From Phoenix dactylifera (Eukaryota > Streptophyta > Magnoliopsida > Arecales > Arecaceae): a stretch of 64,000 bases of DNA. Made by a program: the position numbers and the translations under genes. A model generated the notes under the pieces. The model saw only the letters and a program-made list of their open reading frames with translations. It was not told the DNA's origin and made no database searches. Location of the stretch: contig NC_052401.1 in the NCBI RefSeq assembly GCF_009389715.1, forward strand, positions 4,065,530-4,129,529, written 5' to 3'. Below are positions 47,520 through 59,265 of this stretch, piece by piece. Numbering within the stretch: position 1 is the stretch's first letter; the number at the start of each line of letters is the position of its first letter.

Positions 47520-48069
47520 GTGGGAGTGAAAAACTAGAGAGTAGCACTCTTTTACAATCCATCCTTTCCAAAAATATGTAAATTATAAAGCCACTATTGC
47601 TTTAAATTATAACATAAAAAAATTATTTCTTGATTTAAGGTGTGTGTGTTCTTATTCTATTAGTTATAGCATGGAAAAATGGAAGATTAACTGAATTAGA
47701 GGAGAAACAAGAGAGAAACGGTGAACCTACATTTATTATGACTCGGTTTCTGTTTGCATTCGACATAACATTTGAGCTTTAAGTTGTCACCTGTAAATTA
47801 CCAGATGGAATAAACGTGAGCTGCAGCATCAGCAGCAGCTGCATCCATTCAAATACAGAACAATTGCAGCAACTTTAAACAATAGCACTGTTATCCTCGT
47901 ACAGCTTGAGCTGCAATGCACTTTTGGATGTTCCGGGGAAGTGCAGGAGAAAGTGTACAGGGATAGACCTGACGAATTAGAAGATAACAAAAGATTCATT
48001 CATGTTGATTTATTTGTTGATTATTTAGATAGTTTATTTCTTATTGTGAGTGATCCAATTGGGGAGAAG
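47520..48069. other. Intergenic, no gene recognised
   Basis: AT-rich sequence. CAGCATCAGCAGCAGCTGCA at about 47824 is a short CAG-rich patch. Confidence 0.4.
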
Positions 48070-48550
48070 AAAGATTTTCTTCAATCCATCAACTCTTGGA
48101 TTTTTTAAAAAAAAATTAGAAAAAAATGAAGGAATCTCAAAAATAGAGCTTCAAGTCCCATTTTCTTTCATTGATCCTCTACACCTCTTAAACTGAGGTA
48201 TATAGCTCCTATTTATAATACTAGTGAGGTCCCTCCTTTCATAATTTGGGTTGGATTCCTCTCCTATTTCGAATAGCACTAGATATCCTAAAATAAATAT
48301 AATTAATAAAAATAATTTTTAAAAAATAAAATTTTTGAGGAGGTAGATCTCGACTTACACATCAACTCTGCCTTCTGTTGCTCTGCCTGATTCTTCTCGG
48401 ATAGAGAGCTATGTCTGGCCAAAATTTTATCCGATAAGGAAACTTTTAGTTTGACCAGTCCGTTTCGAGACCTAAACGATAAAATTTCGGCTCGATTTAA
48501 TCTTGTAAGAAAATAAAAATAAAAGAAAAAGCTTGTAAGTGACATTTGGT
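48070..48550 (-). repeat. Degenerate LTR-like repeat, copy 3 of 3 (reversed)
   Basis: Reverse-complemented, it contains GGTCTCGAAACGGACTGGTC, AAGGCAGAGTTGATGTGTAA, GAGGAATCCAACCCAAATT, TTATAAATAGGAG and GATCAATGAAAGAAAATGGG in the same order as copies 1 and 2. A TATA-like core in the centre supports an LTR. Confidence 0.5.
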
Positions 48551-50039
48551 ATCACTTTCAAAATTTTATTTCTACTTTTTTTTATTTCTAAAAGTATAAA
48601 CATGTTCATAAACTTAAATATATAAACACATGTAGTGGTAATAGTAGTGGACGTTGGTGGCAGCAGCAGTCGTATGTAATGAAGGCATTGACAGTGGTGA
48701 CGGTGTAGCGGAGCGAATAGAAGACAACAACGATGGTGGTGGCGGCAACATCAGCATCAACAGTTGTAGTGATATCACTGAGAGTGGTAAAAATCCATAT
48801 ATTTTTTTAAAAAATATGAAAATAATAATTTTATTAATTTTGAGAAATAATAAAAATATTTTAAAAGATAAAAATAGAATAATAAGATCAATCCAACGTA
48901 AACTTTCCTGCCCTTCATTTGTTTTTCTTGAGCTTCAGCTCACACCAAACCAACTAGGAGTTAGGATGGGTTCGAGCTTTTCCTACCCTCCATTTGAACC
49001 TGTCACCATCCTGTCTTATCACCGTATTCTTTTGTGGTTTTATATTGAACTCGGCCTTCAGCTTCTGTGTAATTGCTTGGGACCATGACCTCCAGTTTCA
49101 TTCTTTTGTGCTCTGCCCCCCAAGTTGCTTGTTCAAGGCCCAGATGATGCTTACCTATTCTTAGAAATCGAAGTGACTCTCTCTCTCTCTCTATCACTCT
49201 TTTTCTCTCTCTAAACTAACGTAAATATATGCAAACTAATATAATTATATACGTTTATTTTTATATACGTAAATTCCCTCCTCTTGATTTTGATGGTCAT
49301 TTTATTTTTAGTTCTAGTCCTGTATACATTTAAGTTCATCTATATACAAAACTAATGTAATTATGTATAGAAACAGGTTACGTAGAAAGCAGGCGTTACT
49401 GCATGCACAAAGCTAGCCTAACCTTGTAAAAGACTCAAACATAAATGTAGCTGTGAAACAAAGAATAGGGTATTAATTAAGTTCCTTTACAACTAGAAAG
49501 ATGTTCCAAGTTTTAATCCCTTATTTGACCACAAAATGTAGCTAATAATGCTTCATGGTAGGCCATGGCCCAAAAGAATCATGGGCCATAATCGTATCAC
49601 AACCCACCTACTATCATTTAACTAGCACTCTCTGTGTTTCTGGATTGCTTCAATTTGCACAAAACATCATGTAACAACGATATAATGGCTGATTTAATCG
49701 TCGAATAACGATCGCCACCATTACCATTATTCAATGGGGTTGAAGTATCTTGCGGCCGTTCTACTTATACATCGATCCCTACTGTATAATGGGAAAAGGT
49801 TTTGTGGATGAACTCATGTGATGTATAAAACAAAGTCTTTTTATTCATTTTATTAACAATGTAATGACCTTTTAAGTAGTTCAAATGATGGGGACCCGGG
49901 CAAGTGGATTGCTTGTAAGAATGGTGTTCATAAGGGGACTAGAAACCAAATATATGCAACCAAGAAGAAAGGGATTCATTAGAGCTTAATAGCTTTTATA
50001 TGCTTTTCCAAATTGAAAGGCATGCAATATCTTGGAGAG
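48551..50039. other. Intergenic, no gene recognised
   Basis: A GGTGG/AACA-rich patch lies at about 48650-48790, and (CT)n runs lie near 49176-49215. The 144-codon frame at 48654 has a low-complexity start and no recognised domain. Confidence 0.4.
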
Positions 50040-50760
50040 GGTAGCGTTCATAGAAGATTTCCTTCCGAGAAAGATTCTAGAGCTCCTCTCCGACCAAATA
50101 TGTCAACTTGGACTTGATTTTCCTGAGATGCCAAGAAGTCCAAAGATCTTGAAAATTAGATGACCATCCTTCAATCTTAAGCTGCGTCTTTAAGATGAGT
50201 TTGAGGCTTCTGTCCGTTTCAGCATTATTGTTGCACATAGGGTACCCTAAAGAAGAACCCCATCCTTTTCGTGCTGAATTCTCTTCTATGTGCAACTTAT
50301 TTTTTAGAGACAATCATATTGAAACTTTGATCTTTTATGGAGCCTCTGTCTTTAAAATGGCCTTATAAAAGGGCCATTGGCCGCATCCACACCTGTATTA
50401 ATGTGTGAGCCGCCGTTGTACCAAAAAAAAAAAAGAAAAAAAAGGAGGGGCCATAAGATACCTCTTTGGTTAATAAATTTATAGAAAGAGTCCACCGTAT
50501 ATGCTCCACATCATCACATCGGCAATTCTTGATGGTCTGATAGATTCCAACATTTGTGACAAGAGCGCCAGTTCTTTGGTTTCTCCTAGGAATAGAGGAC
50601 CAAACAGCTTGATGCACCATTTCATCTTTTTCCAACTCCATTGAGAGGCCAATGAGGTATTGACTTTCACTAGCTCATCAAATAAGTATGCAAGATTAAG
50701 GAACAGCACCCACCCATGCATTTTCCCAAAATGCCTGATATTCTTGTTATTGCCTAGTTT
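50040..50760 (-). mobile_element. LINE ORF2 remnant (post-RT/zf-RVT region), minus strand
   Basis: Minus-strand frames read GYPMCNNNAETDRSLKLILK (a decayed CPMC zinc-knuckle) and, upstream, DELVKVNTSLASQWSWKKMK with LFGPLFLGETKELALLSQ. The two pieces are separated by a plus-strand LINE tail at 50391-50444. Many stops are present. Confidence 0.5.
50391..50444 (+). mobile_element. LINE 3' tail insertion, plus strand
   Basis: ATGTGTGAGCCGCCGTTGTACC followed by A12-G-A8 is the same 3' end as the LINE at 47481-47519. It is a heavily 5'-truncated copy. It interrupts the older minus-strand LINE remnant. Confidence 0.8.
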
Positions 50761-51059
50761 GAAAGAAGTGCAATGCCAAAGTGCATTGAGGTCCCTGCTT
50801 ATATCCTTCGAAACTGGCGAAATATTCTACAAATACTAAATCAAAAATAACTTTTGGCAGCAAATTGCTTGTGGCATTTCTTATGATAATAATATAAGTT
50901 GTAGCTTGGTGGATAAGTGCTTGCTATTCAAACTAGGGATCACTAGTTTCAAAAAAAGCCACAAAAATACGGGCAAAGGGACTTACAACATTCTTTTTTT
51001 TTGCTTATACTGGCACTTAAAAATGACACTAATAACTATTTTTGTGATAGCATAGTGCC

Positions 51060-52330
51060 AAAGTTGTGAAGGCGCTACTTCTCCACTTTGAATGTGTATT
51101 AGGCCTAAAGATTAATCTATTGAAGTGCTCTCAGTTTGGAATTGACTTAGACAAGGATGAAGCCGAGTACACTCGCCATGCTTGTGAATCTTATAACCCT
51201 ATCTTGGTTTGCCTTTTAAGTGATTACAAACTCTCTAAACAATATTGGTTTCTGCTTGTTAAAAAAATTGATAGGAGGCTTGCCTCTTGGAAGGGTCAAT
51301 TGCTATCGTATGGTGAGAGCCTAGCCGCCATTAATTCAGTGCTAACTGCACTCTTTTTATACTATAATTATAAGTTCGGATCCTCGACAATGCATGTTTT
51401 GCACCATGGAGATCTGTGCACGGTTGGATGACGTCATGTCGCCTATCTCGAAAATGGATGGTTGTTACCTATCAGGTTGCTCGTGCCAACCATATCCGAC
51501 AATGCATCGTCTTCCCCAGTGCAAAGCATGCACTTCGTAGTTTTTGTTTTGCCAAAGTGCTTCTTCTTCTTCTTTTTTTTTTTGGTACAATGGTGACTCA
51601 CACACAACGGGTGCGGGTGTACTCCATAAGATCAAGAAGGATGACAGAGTACAATGGAGATGGAACCGAAGAGTGGGCGTCTCAGATGAAGCCTCCGAAA
51701 TGCTGGGCTGCAAAGGATGCCACCCAAAGAGCTTCTTTTGAGAGGCAAAGAGATACCAACCTGCGTGTGTGAGAGAAATGATAAAAAGAGGCGAGCTTTC
51801 TTTTGGAAAGGCCGGTGGTTTCAATTGGCCTGTGACCTTGGAGGTAGCCTAAGAGAGAAAGGTGTCCTCGGCAACAAAAAACCTCAAGGATTGGAAGAAC
51901 TCCGTGCATTCCAAATGGGCTTGGAGCCAGCTGCTTGAGAAACATTTCCCACGGCGAACCAGTGCTCACTCATTATAGCCGAGAACTCGTCAGTTTGCAC
52001 GGCCTCTCACCCATCTGGAAGAACATCGGAAGAAATATGAAGCCATTCTCCATGCAGCTCGCTGCTTATCTTCCAATATAAGAACCGAGAATATACTAGT
52101 TTTGGGAGGATCATTGGTTAGGGTGCACTGTCTTAATTCTTCTTTTCCCAAGGCCTCTTTAAGCATGCAAAGGAAATAGAGGGAGTTGAGGTGAAAGCTG
52201 GATCATGAAGCTGACAAGGAACATTCACAACTGATTAGATTACTCAACCCTATTCATTAAGACCTTGGAGGGTGGCGGACCAACCTCTCTAGAAGTTAAC
52301 TTCTGAAAAGGTTACTCGATTTCTTCATTC
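51060..52330 (+). mobile_element. LINE ORF2 remnant: end of reverse transcriptase to zf-RVT
   Basis: The frame at 51066 reads ALLLHFECVLGLKINLLKCS, then DRRLASWKGQLLSYGESLAA and NSVLTALFLYYN, the thumb/connection part of LINE reverse transcriptase. Further on, KKRRAFFWKGR (about 51780) and FWEDHWLG (about 52100) continue the same order with frameshifts. It is split by a minus-strand LINE tail at 51571-51740. Confidence 0.75.
51571..51740 (-). mobile_element. LINE 3' tail insertion, minus strand, nested
   Basis: On the minus strand the shared tail (ACACCCGCACCCGTTGTGTGTGAGTCACC-type, ending ATTGTACC) is followed by an A-run, seen as T11 at 51573-51583 on the plus strand. It interrupts the older plus-strand LINE ORF2 at 51060-52330. 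The upstream boundary of the insertion is approximate. Confidence 0.65.
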
Positions 52331-54468
52331 TATAGCTCCATCAACAATGGTGGTCCATACTACAATTCTTTACAGAAAGTAACAACTGCGAGAAGATCAA
52401 AATATTTAACTGGTTAGCTTAAGAAGAGAATTCATACCAAGGAATATCTTCTCACCGAGAAGGGTTGGAATGTTAATCCGTAGTCTGTCAATCACCTTCT
52501 CATCCCTATTCATTCTCTGCAGAACATATGGTCTACTATCAGAATTGAACATGTTTAAAATAATTAAGGAAAGGAACCATCTGAAATGTGTCTTCAATAT
52601 ACATTCAAACACTCTTTATTTTATTTTTATCTTTTGTATATGTTATATCTATCCATAAACTAATATAATGGAGGCATCCCTTGAAGCTAATATATTGGCC
52701 ATCATATAACTGTATAAATCGTTGCCTAGAATATTAATTATGTGGAACTTTATGTGAATGGCGCCTAATCATTGCATATAACTTCCAGACGCATGAAACA
52801 ATAACCTCAAAAGCTTATACACAAATTGTTCCATTAGAACCGATCCCCCGGTAAAGCTGCTCGGATGGTCACAACAGAGAGAATTAGGGAAAGCATCGAG
52901 GAAGGCCAGAATTAAGTCATACATGCTGTATTCTATTAAATTGAACCGTGCTTTTAGTGTTCCAAGGTGAGGGATCCATCGCTCTCTCTTCTGGTACATA
53001 TCTATATATCCAAGGGGAGGAAAACAACCACCCTTGTATTCTCTTACCTTCCACTAGATAAAATTTTTATGTTGCACAAATGGATGCATAATTATATGTA
53101 TGCAATTCTTTTGCTGATAAGGTATTCCTCTAAAATCGATTCTGCCTTGGGTCCTTTATTAAAGGGTCTTAAATACAAAAGCTATTATTTTAAGCAATGT
53201 AATTTCGGTTTCTTTTATTGGAGAGGCGTGTTCAGCTGAAATGGTTGGAAGGAAAGTTGAAATGGAAGTTTAAATGACCTTACGAGGGGAAATGAAACAG
53301 TCACAAAACTGGTGAAAGACTGTTCATGGTTAAAGTCCAACTTTTTCATTTCCCCGGTTTGGAAGAATTCTCACAGATGTCTCTTAAGCTATCAGATCTT
53401 TGAGCACTGCCTGAAATGTTCATGAAGTAGTTGGCTTGTTGACCCTCCTTGCTACGAAGCAAAGGGTGTTTTGAATGCAAGAAGTTTGGAGTGTTATCTG
53501 GCTTTGTTGAAATCTTGCTCTCATCAGTCATTTAGCATAGACATCACTTGCTTTGAGATAGACTTGGAAAGCCATACTAATATTCAAGAGAAATAATAGC
53601 AATATTAATTTTCTAAGGTTTGGTATCATTTCATGAGGTCCTCTAAAAAGAAATGCAATTTTGCGATATGATAAGCCGATGCACATTGCGAGGACAAGCA
53701 TGCAATTTTGTGTATGGTCATTTCTCTTTGTTGATCTTTTGTAGAAGAACTAATTGAACTTCTGTTGTTCATGGAAGAGGGAGACCTATACAACTACTTA
53801 ATTCCATGTTTAAGAATGGAAATTTTGGAGGAATATAGTGTGTATTGTCAGCCAACTGTTGGTATGATCCTGGCCAAATTATGGATCTAGGCCAACTTGG
53901 AGAAGGTGATCCGACTGAATGTGAGATAGGAATTGTGTAATTCATAAATCAAAACACAAGATCACAAGCCAACATTCCACGTACCTTCTCTATATTATCT
54001 TCTTAATGTGGCAATATAATGGTTTCCATCTGAGATTAGGCCTGTGTGCTTTCTTAAAACCAAAACACACTATCCCTGCATTAGCTTCTTGATGTGGCAA
54101 TATTATCTTTTGCATCTGAGCTTAGGCCTGTTTCAATTTGACCTCTTGTCAACTACTTAAAATTCATCTGAAGGAGGACATGCAATAACTTTATTCAGAA
54201 TTAGGTAGTATATATCAAGTTGTATGTGCATAGGCAAGGTGAATATAAGTTTTTTTTTTTTAAAGTCTAGATTACTAGAATTATTTATTTATTTATTAGA
54301 ATTAGATCACTTAACTCTGTCATTGTCATATGTTCATATATCTAGAAGACCATCATTAAAATTATTACAATTAAGGTATGCTTTGAGAAATTTAGGCTTT
54401 CTTAAAATTTAGCAAGTGGATGCAAAGAGCTGGAAGGCATGACTAGGAGATTTTGTTCTTGTGGATTC
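52331..54468. other. Intergenic, no gene recognised
   Basis: A minus-strand frame near 52406-52510 reads EKVIDRLRINIPTLLGEKIF, which looks protein-like, but I cannot assign it and it is not joined to anything. The rest is AT-rich. Confidence 0.4.
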
Positions 54469-54473
54469 ATAAC

Positions 54474-54762
54474 TGTAAACATTGATTGTAATGCTAGGTA
54501 GAAGATCACTACATTTCAGAATATTTGCTTACATTATATACAGAATTCTCATGGAGAATTAGTGCTGAAAAGTAATCGGTTATGAGGCTGTTACAAGATG
54601 TCAGAGGCTGTTATGGAATGTCAGGTGCTGTTACGCCGTTATGCTGAAACGTTCAGGAATCCGGTACGCTGCTGTGGGTGAAGCCAGAAGCGGTGCGATG
54701 AGATGAAATAGTCTGGAAGCATCAGCCGGGATATTCGTTGATTCAAAAGTGATATGAGAACA
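54474..54762 (-). repeat. Copia 3' LTR
   Basis: 289 bp, the downstream LTR in element orientation, directly preceded by the polypurine tract. Confidence 0.95.
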
Positions 54763-54769
54763 GGCCCCC

Positions 54770-57700
54770 TCAAGCTGAACATGTTGGACCAACGTGAAGC
54801 TTGGAGATGATAGAATGGTGTCGTTTGGTGGACAAGGCTTTTGTGAAGATATCAGCCGGCTGGTCTATGGAGGAGATATGAGCAAGTCTGATTTCTTTCG
54901 ATTGAACTTTTTTCCGAATGAAATGGTAATCCACTTCAATGTGTTTTGTGCGTGCATGGAAAATTGGATTTGAAGCAAGTAACATGGCAGAGATGTTATC
55001 TGAAAATAAATCTGTGGAAGAGGAAATGGAAATTCGAAAATCTTTAAGTAACCTTCTTAACCAGATAATTTCGGATGTGGTTGCAGCAAGGGCGCGATAT
55101 TCTGCCTCTGTTGAAGAACGGGCAACGGTCGGCTGTTTTTTTGCTTGCCATGAAATGAGATTTGGGCCGAGAAATATACAAAAACCAGTTGTGGATCGTC
55201 GATCACTCTGATTTCCTGCCCAATCGGCATCGCAGTAGGCAGAAAGATTTAATTTCCCCGGAGTGAATTGAAGACAGTAATTCATGGAACCTTGTATGTA
55301 GCGAAGAATTCGCTTCAGCATCTGAAAGTGAATGTTTAGTGGCCTGTGCATGTATTGGCTGATATAATTCACCGCAAAAGTGATGTCAGGACGGGTAATA
55401 GTAAGATATTGAAGAGAGCCTGTCAGACTACGAAAATATTCTGGATCTGAAAAGGTATCAGAATCATCTGAAATTAGTGTTTTAGTGGATAAAGGAGAAT
55501 GCACCGGTTTGCAGTCTGACATTCCGGCCTTTTTGAGAATGTGTGCTGCATATTTGGATTGATGAAGAGTGACTCCGGAGGGGGAATAAGAAGCTTGAAT
55601 GCCCAGGAAAAAGGAAAGTTGTCCCAGATCTTTGATAAGAAACCGTTTATGGAGTTGAAGAAGCAGATCAGAAACTGCAGCATCAATATTTCCTGTAATT
55701 AGGATGTCATCGACATAAATTAGAACATACATGGCAATGTCCCGTTGATGAAAAGTGAGAAGGGATGGGTCTGCGCTGCTAAATTGAAAACCCAGTTGTA
55801 TCAGGAAGTCCGTGAATGTGGCAAACCAACGTCTCGGAGCTTGTTTGAGGCCATAGATTGCCTTGTTAAGCTTGCATACATAATTGCTCTTTAGGGGATC
55901 TATGAAACCACGAGGCTGTTCCATTAGAACCACTTCATCTAAGGTGCCGTGCAAGAATGCATTTGAAACGTCTATCTGTTTGATAGACCAACCGGATGAT
56001 AAAGCCAATACGATTAAAATCCTGATTGTTTGAAATTTTGCCACAGGTGTAAATGTTTCAAAATAGTCTATTCCATACTGTTGCTTGAACCCTTGGGCGA
56101 CCAATCTGGCTTTGTAGCGTGCAATGGAACCATCCGAATTTTGTTTGATACGGTAGGTCCATTTGCAGCCAAGAATATTTTGTGTGGAGGGTCTTGGAAC
56201 GAGATCCCAAGTATTTTGTTGAAGCAACGCATCAAATTCTTGCGACATAGCTTTCCTCCAAAGGGGATCAGAAGATGCCGTTGTATAACAAGTAGGTTCT
56301 TGAGGAGATGTAGTCATAGTGACTAGAGAAAAAATTCTTTTTGGTTTTAGCGATTCAGTTTTGGATCTAGTGATCATATGATGGGTTGTAGCAGGAATTT
56401 CAGCAGGTTGTTGAGATGATAATGGAGAAGGGTGTGTAGAGACAGGAATATCAGAGTTGCAAGGTGGCTGTGGAGAGGAGAAGGAAGGATTCTGACTTGT
56501 GTCTGAAGGTGCTGTGTGATTTGTAGCAGGTGGGAGTGTAGTATGTATGTTGGAAGGTGGAACGAGTAATGGGAATGGAAGCAATGGTGGTTCTTGAGAG
56601 GTAGACTGATGAGCTTGAGAGAAAGGAAAACATGCCTCATTAAATCTGACGTGCCTGGAAATGAAAACACGTCCTGTAGCTGGATTGTAGCATCTATATG
56701 CTTTGTGATTTGCAGAATACCCAAGGAAAATGCAGGGAGCAGATCTAGGTGAGAGCTTGTTCTGAGCATACGGTCGAAGCCATGGAAAACATTGGCACCC
56801 GAATACTCGTAGAAAATTGTAGTCCGGTGGTTTTTGTAGTAGAACTTCATGCGGGGATTTGTGATTGAGAAGAGGTGTAGGTAATTTATTGATTAAGAAC
56901 ACTGCTGTATGAAGGGCCTCCACCCAGAATTGAGGTGGAACACTTGAGTGTATAAGCAGGCTTCGAAGAACTTCGATTATATGACGGTGTTTGCGTTCTG
57001 CTGCGCCGTTTTGCTCCGGAGTGTAGGGTGCCGACATTTGATGGACAATACCCATTTTAGAGAAGAAAGAATGAAAGATGGTGTTGTTGAATTCGCCCCC
57101 ACCGTCAGACCGAAAACATTTAATTTTAGTAGAGAACTGGTTTTCAGCAAGGTTCTTAAAATTCAGAAAATTGGAGAACACTTCTGATTTACATTTCATG
57201 GGATATACCCAAGAAAATCTAGAAAAATCGTCAAGAAATAAGACATAGTATCTAAAACCAGATGCTGAGGGATGAGGAGAAGGTCCCCAAACGTCGGAGT
57301 GGATGAGTTGAAGAGGTATCGTGGAGGAAATTGTGGTAGAATGAAATACTAGGCGACTGCTTTTTGCCATACAGCACGAGGAACACAGAGAAGAAGACTG
57401 ATTGAGCTGAATGCCCTTGAGTTTGGTTATGTGAGTTGCAACATTGCTGGCAGGGTGACCGAGACGAAGGTGCCATAGAGATGCTGAAGTATGAGCCAGC
57501 AGAGCTTTAGGTGTTGAAATGGTAGAAGACTGGTTGAAGTGGAAGGGGATTTTGTAAAGACCATTAGAACAGCGTCCCTGAAACAGAGTCTGAAGAGTGT
57601 ATTTGTCCTTGATAATACACCCAGCAGCATCAAAGGTAAGAATACAATCATTTTCAGATGCAAGTTTGTGAACAGACAAGAGGTTGTGAGATATATCTGG

Positions 57701-58951
57701 AACAAGTAGAAGTTTGGATAGCTTAAACTTGTGGTTGGGAGTGAAAAGAATACCGTCTCCTGTTTGAGTAACAGGTAGAGTTTCTCCATTTCCAACGGAA
57801 ACATTGTTGGAGCCAGAATAGGATGAAGCATGTTGAAAAGCAGCCGGAGAAGATGTCATATGAGTGGTGGCCCCGCTATCTATAATCCAGTCAGGGGAGG
57901 AAGCTTCAGGTGAAGAAGATGAGAGGAAAGCTTGATGTGCATTAGCATGTGGAGGTCCTCCTTTGAAGCTGGTGTCATGGCGATACCAGCAGTTAACTGC
58001 AGAATGTCCAGGCTTTTTGCATATTTGACATTCGATGATGGATTGGCCGCGACCAGAATAACGCCATGCTTCAGTTCTTGGATTGGAAAAACGACTGAAG
58101 CGTCCACGGCCTCTGGGAGATGCCTGAGATCTCCAAAAACGTCCTCGTCCTCTGGTGGAAAGTAATGCAAAGGACGAATCAAGAGGAGTTGATTGCTGAC
58201 TTGATTTATTGCTGAGAATGATTTCTTCACTGGACAACAGAGCGTAGAACTCATCTAGGGGGATAGCAGAGGACCTGGTCCTAATTGCAGTTGCAAAGGA
58301 ATCAAATGATGCCGGTAATCCATTTAAAATATGAAGAACAATATCTTCAGAATTAATATGGGAACCGGCTGCAGACAGAGCATCGATTTTGGTTCTGACG
58401 TTGTTTAGAAATTGAGCCATTGGAAGATCAGCCTTCTTGAGATTATGCAACTCATTCTTGAGTTGAATAATGTGCGACCGTGTTGAGGAGCTCAATCTGC
58501 AGTGGAGAGTTTCCCAAATTTGATGACAGTAGTCCAGGTTGACAACATATGGTAAAACGGAAGGGGAGATGATGGAGTTGAGAGCTGATGCAAGAAGTTG
58601 ATCAGTCTCCAACCAGGATTCATAAGCAGCTGGATTCGTAGCACTGGAAAGAGTGATTCTGGATGAACCATCTAGAAAACCAAAATAGCCATTGGCCTTG
58701 AAAATCCTTGTAATTTGAGACTTCCAGGTTAGAAAGTTATCTGGTGTGAGGGAGGTGGGAACCAGAGAACCAATTCTGTTCAGCAAGAACTTCAACCTGG
58801 AAGGGATTTCATGATCTCCTACATTTCTCATTGATTCGTCGATCCTGGTAGCGTCGACTGATCCAGGAGAAGCCATGGGGAGGTGGACTTCGAGATCAAT
58901 GGAATGCTCAGACATGGATTTTTGGAAGAGAAAAAGAGTTAGAGGTATCAA
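54770..58951 (-). CDS. Copia Gag-Pol polyprotein
   Basis: One uninterrupted frame of 1393 codons. The likely start is MSEHSIDLEV at 58915, with an upstream in-frame ATG at 58951. Domain order: UBN2-type gag (about 60-250), CCHC zinc knuckle CQICKKPGHSAVNC (about 308-321), aspartic protease DSGATTHM (about 358), integrase HHCC zinc-binding region starting LWHLRLGHPA (about 490), and a DDE core with HSDVWGP, SDGGGEF and PEQNGAAERKHRH. Next come the reverse transcriptase with IKQIDVSNAFLHG and YVDD, and RNase H with YCDADWAG and STEAEYRALA. The order integrase-then-RT defines copia. The stop TGA lies within the polypurine tract. No frameshift or missing catalytic residue was seen. Confidence 0.97.
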   Translation of the reverse strand: MIPLTLFLFQKSMSEHSIDLEVHLPMASPGSVDATRIDESMRNVGDHEIPSRLKFLLNRIGSLVPTSLTPDNFLTWKSQITRIFKANGYFGFLDGSSRITLSSATNPAAYESWLETDQLLASALNSIISPSVLPYVVNLDYCHQIWETLHCRLSSSTRSHIIQLKNELHNLKKADLPMAQFLNNVRTKIDALSAAGSHINSEDIVLHILNGLPASFDSFATAIRTRSSAIPLDEFYALLSSEEIILSNKSSQQSTPLDSSFALLSTRGRGRFWRSQASPRGRGRFSRFSNPRTEAWRYSGRGQSIIECQICKKPGHSAVNCWYRHDTSFKGGPPHANAHQAFLSSSSPEASSPDWIIDSGATTHMTSSPAAFQHASSYSGSNNVSVGNGETLPVTQTGDGILFTPNHKFKLSKLLLVPDISHNLLSVHKLASENDCILTFDAAGCIIKDKYTLQTLFQGRCSNGLYKIPFHFNQSSTISTPKALLAHTSASLWHLRLGHPASNVATHITKLKGIQLNQSSSLCSSCCMAKSSRLVFHSTTISSTIPLQLIHSDVWGPSPHPSASGFRYYVLFLDDFSRFSWVYPMKCKSEVFSNFLNFKNLAENQFSTKIKCFRSDGGGEFNNTIFHSFFSKMGIVHQMSAPYTPEQNGAAERKHRHIIEVLRSLLIHSSVPPQFWVEALHTAVFLINKLPTPLLNHKSPHEVLLQKPPDYNFLRVFGCQCFPWLRPYAQNKLSPRSAPCIFLGYSANHKAYRCYNPATGRVFISRHVRFNEACFPFSQAHQSTSQEPPLLPFPLLVPPSNIHTTLPPATNHTAPSDTSQNPSFSSPQPPCNSDIPVSTHPSPLSSQQPAEIPATTHHMITRSKTESLKPKRIFSLVTMTTSPQEPTCYTTASSDPLWRKAMSQEFDALLQQNTWDLVPRPSTQNILGCKWTYRIKQNSDGSIARYKARLVAQGFKQQYGIDYFETFTPVAKFQTIRILIVLALSSGWSIKQIDVSNAFLHGTLDEVVLMEQPRGFIDPLKSNYVCKLNKAIYGLKQAPRRWFATFTDFLIQLGFQFSSADPSLLTFHQRDIAMYVLIYVDDILITGNIDAAVSDLLLQLHKRFLIKDLGQLSFFLGIQASYSPSGVTLHQSKYAAHILKKAGMSDCKPVHSPLSTKTLISDDSDTFSDPEYFRSLTGSLQYLTITRPDITFAVNYISQYMHRPLNIHFQMLKRILRYIQGSMNYCLQFTPGKLNLSAYCDADWAGNQSDRRSTTGFCIFLGPNLISWQAKKQPTVARSSTEAEYRALAATTSEIIWLRRLLKDFRISISSSTDLFSDNISAMLLASNPIFHARTKHIEVDYHFIRKKVQSKEIRLAHISSIDQPADIFTKALSTKRHHSIISKLHVGPTCSA

Positions 58952-58964
58952 GCAGGACCTTCCT

Positions 58965-58976
58965 GCTCTGATACCA
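58965..58976 (-). promoter_or_regulatory. Copia primer-binding site (initiator Met-tRNA)
   Basis: TGGTATCAGAGC on the minus strand, complementary to the 3' end of plant initiator Met-tRNA, directly adjacent to the 5' LTR. Confidence 0.93.
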
Positions 58977-59265
58977 TGTAAACATTGATTGTAATGCTAG
59001 GTAGAAGATCACTACATTTCAGAATATTTGCTTACATTATATACAGAATTCTCATGGAGAATTAGTGCTGAAAAGTAATCGGTTATGAGGCTGTTACAAG
59101 ATGTCAGAGGCTGTTATGGAATGTCAGGTGCTGTTACGCCGTTATGCTGAAACGTTCAGGAATCCGGTACGCTGCTGTGGGTGAAGCCAGAAGCGGTGCG
59201 ATGAGATGAAATAGTCTGGAAGCATCAGCCGGGATATTCGTTGATTCAAAAGTGATATGAGAACA
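58977..59265 (-). repeat. Copia 5' LTR
   Basis: 289 bp, reads as identical to the LTR at 54474-54762. It should contain the element promoter. Confidence 0.95.
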
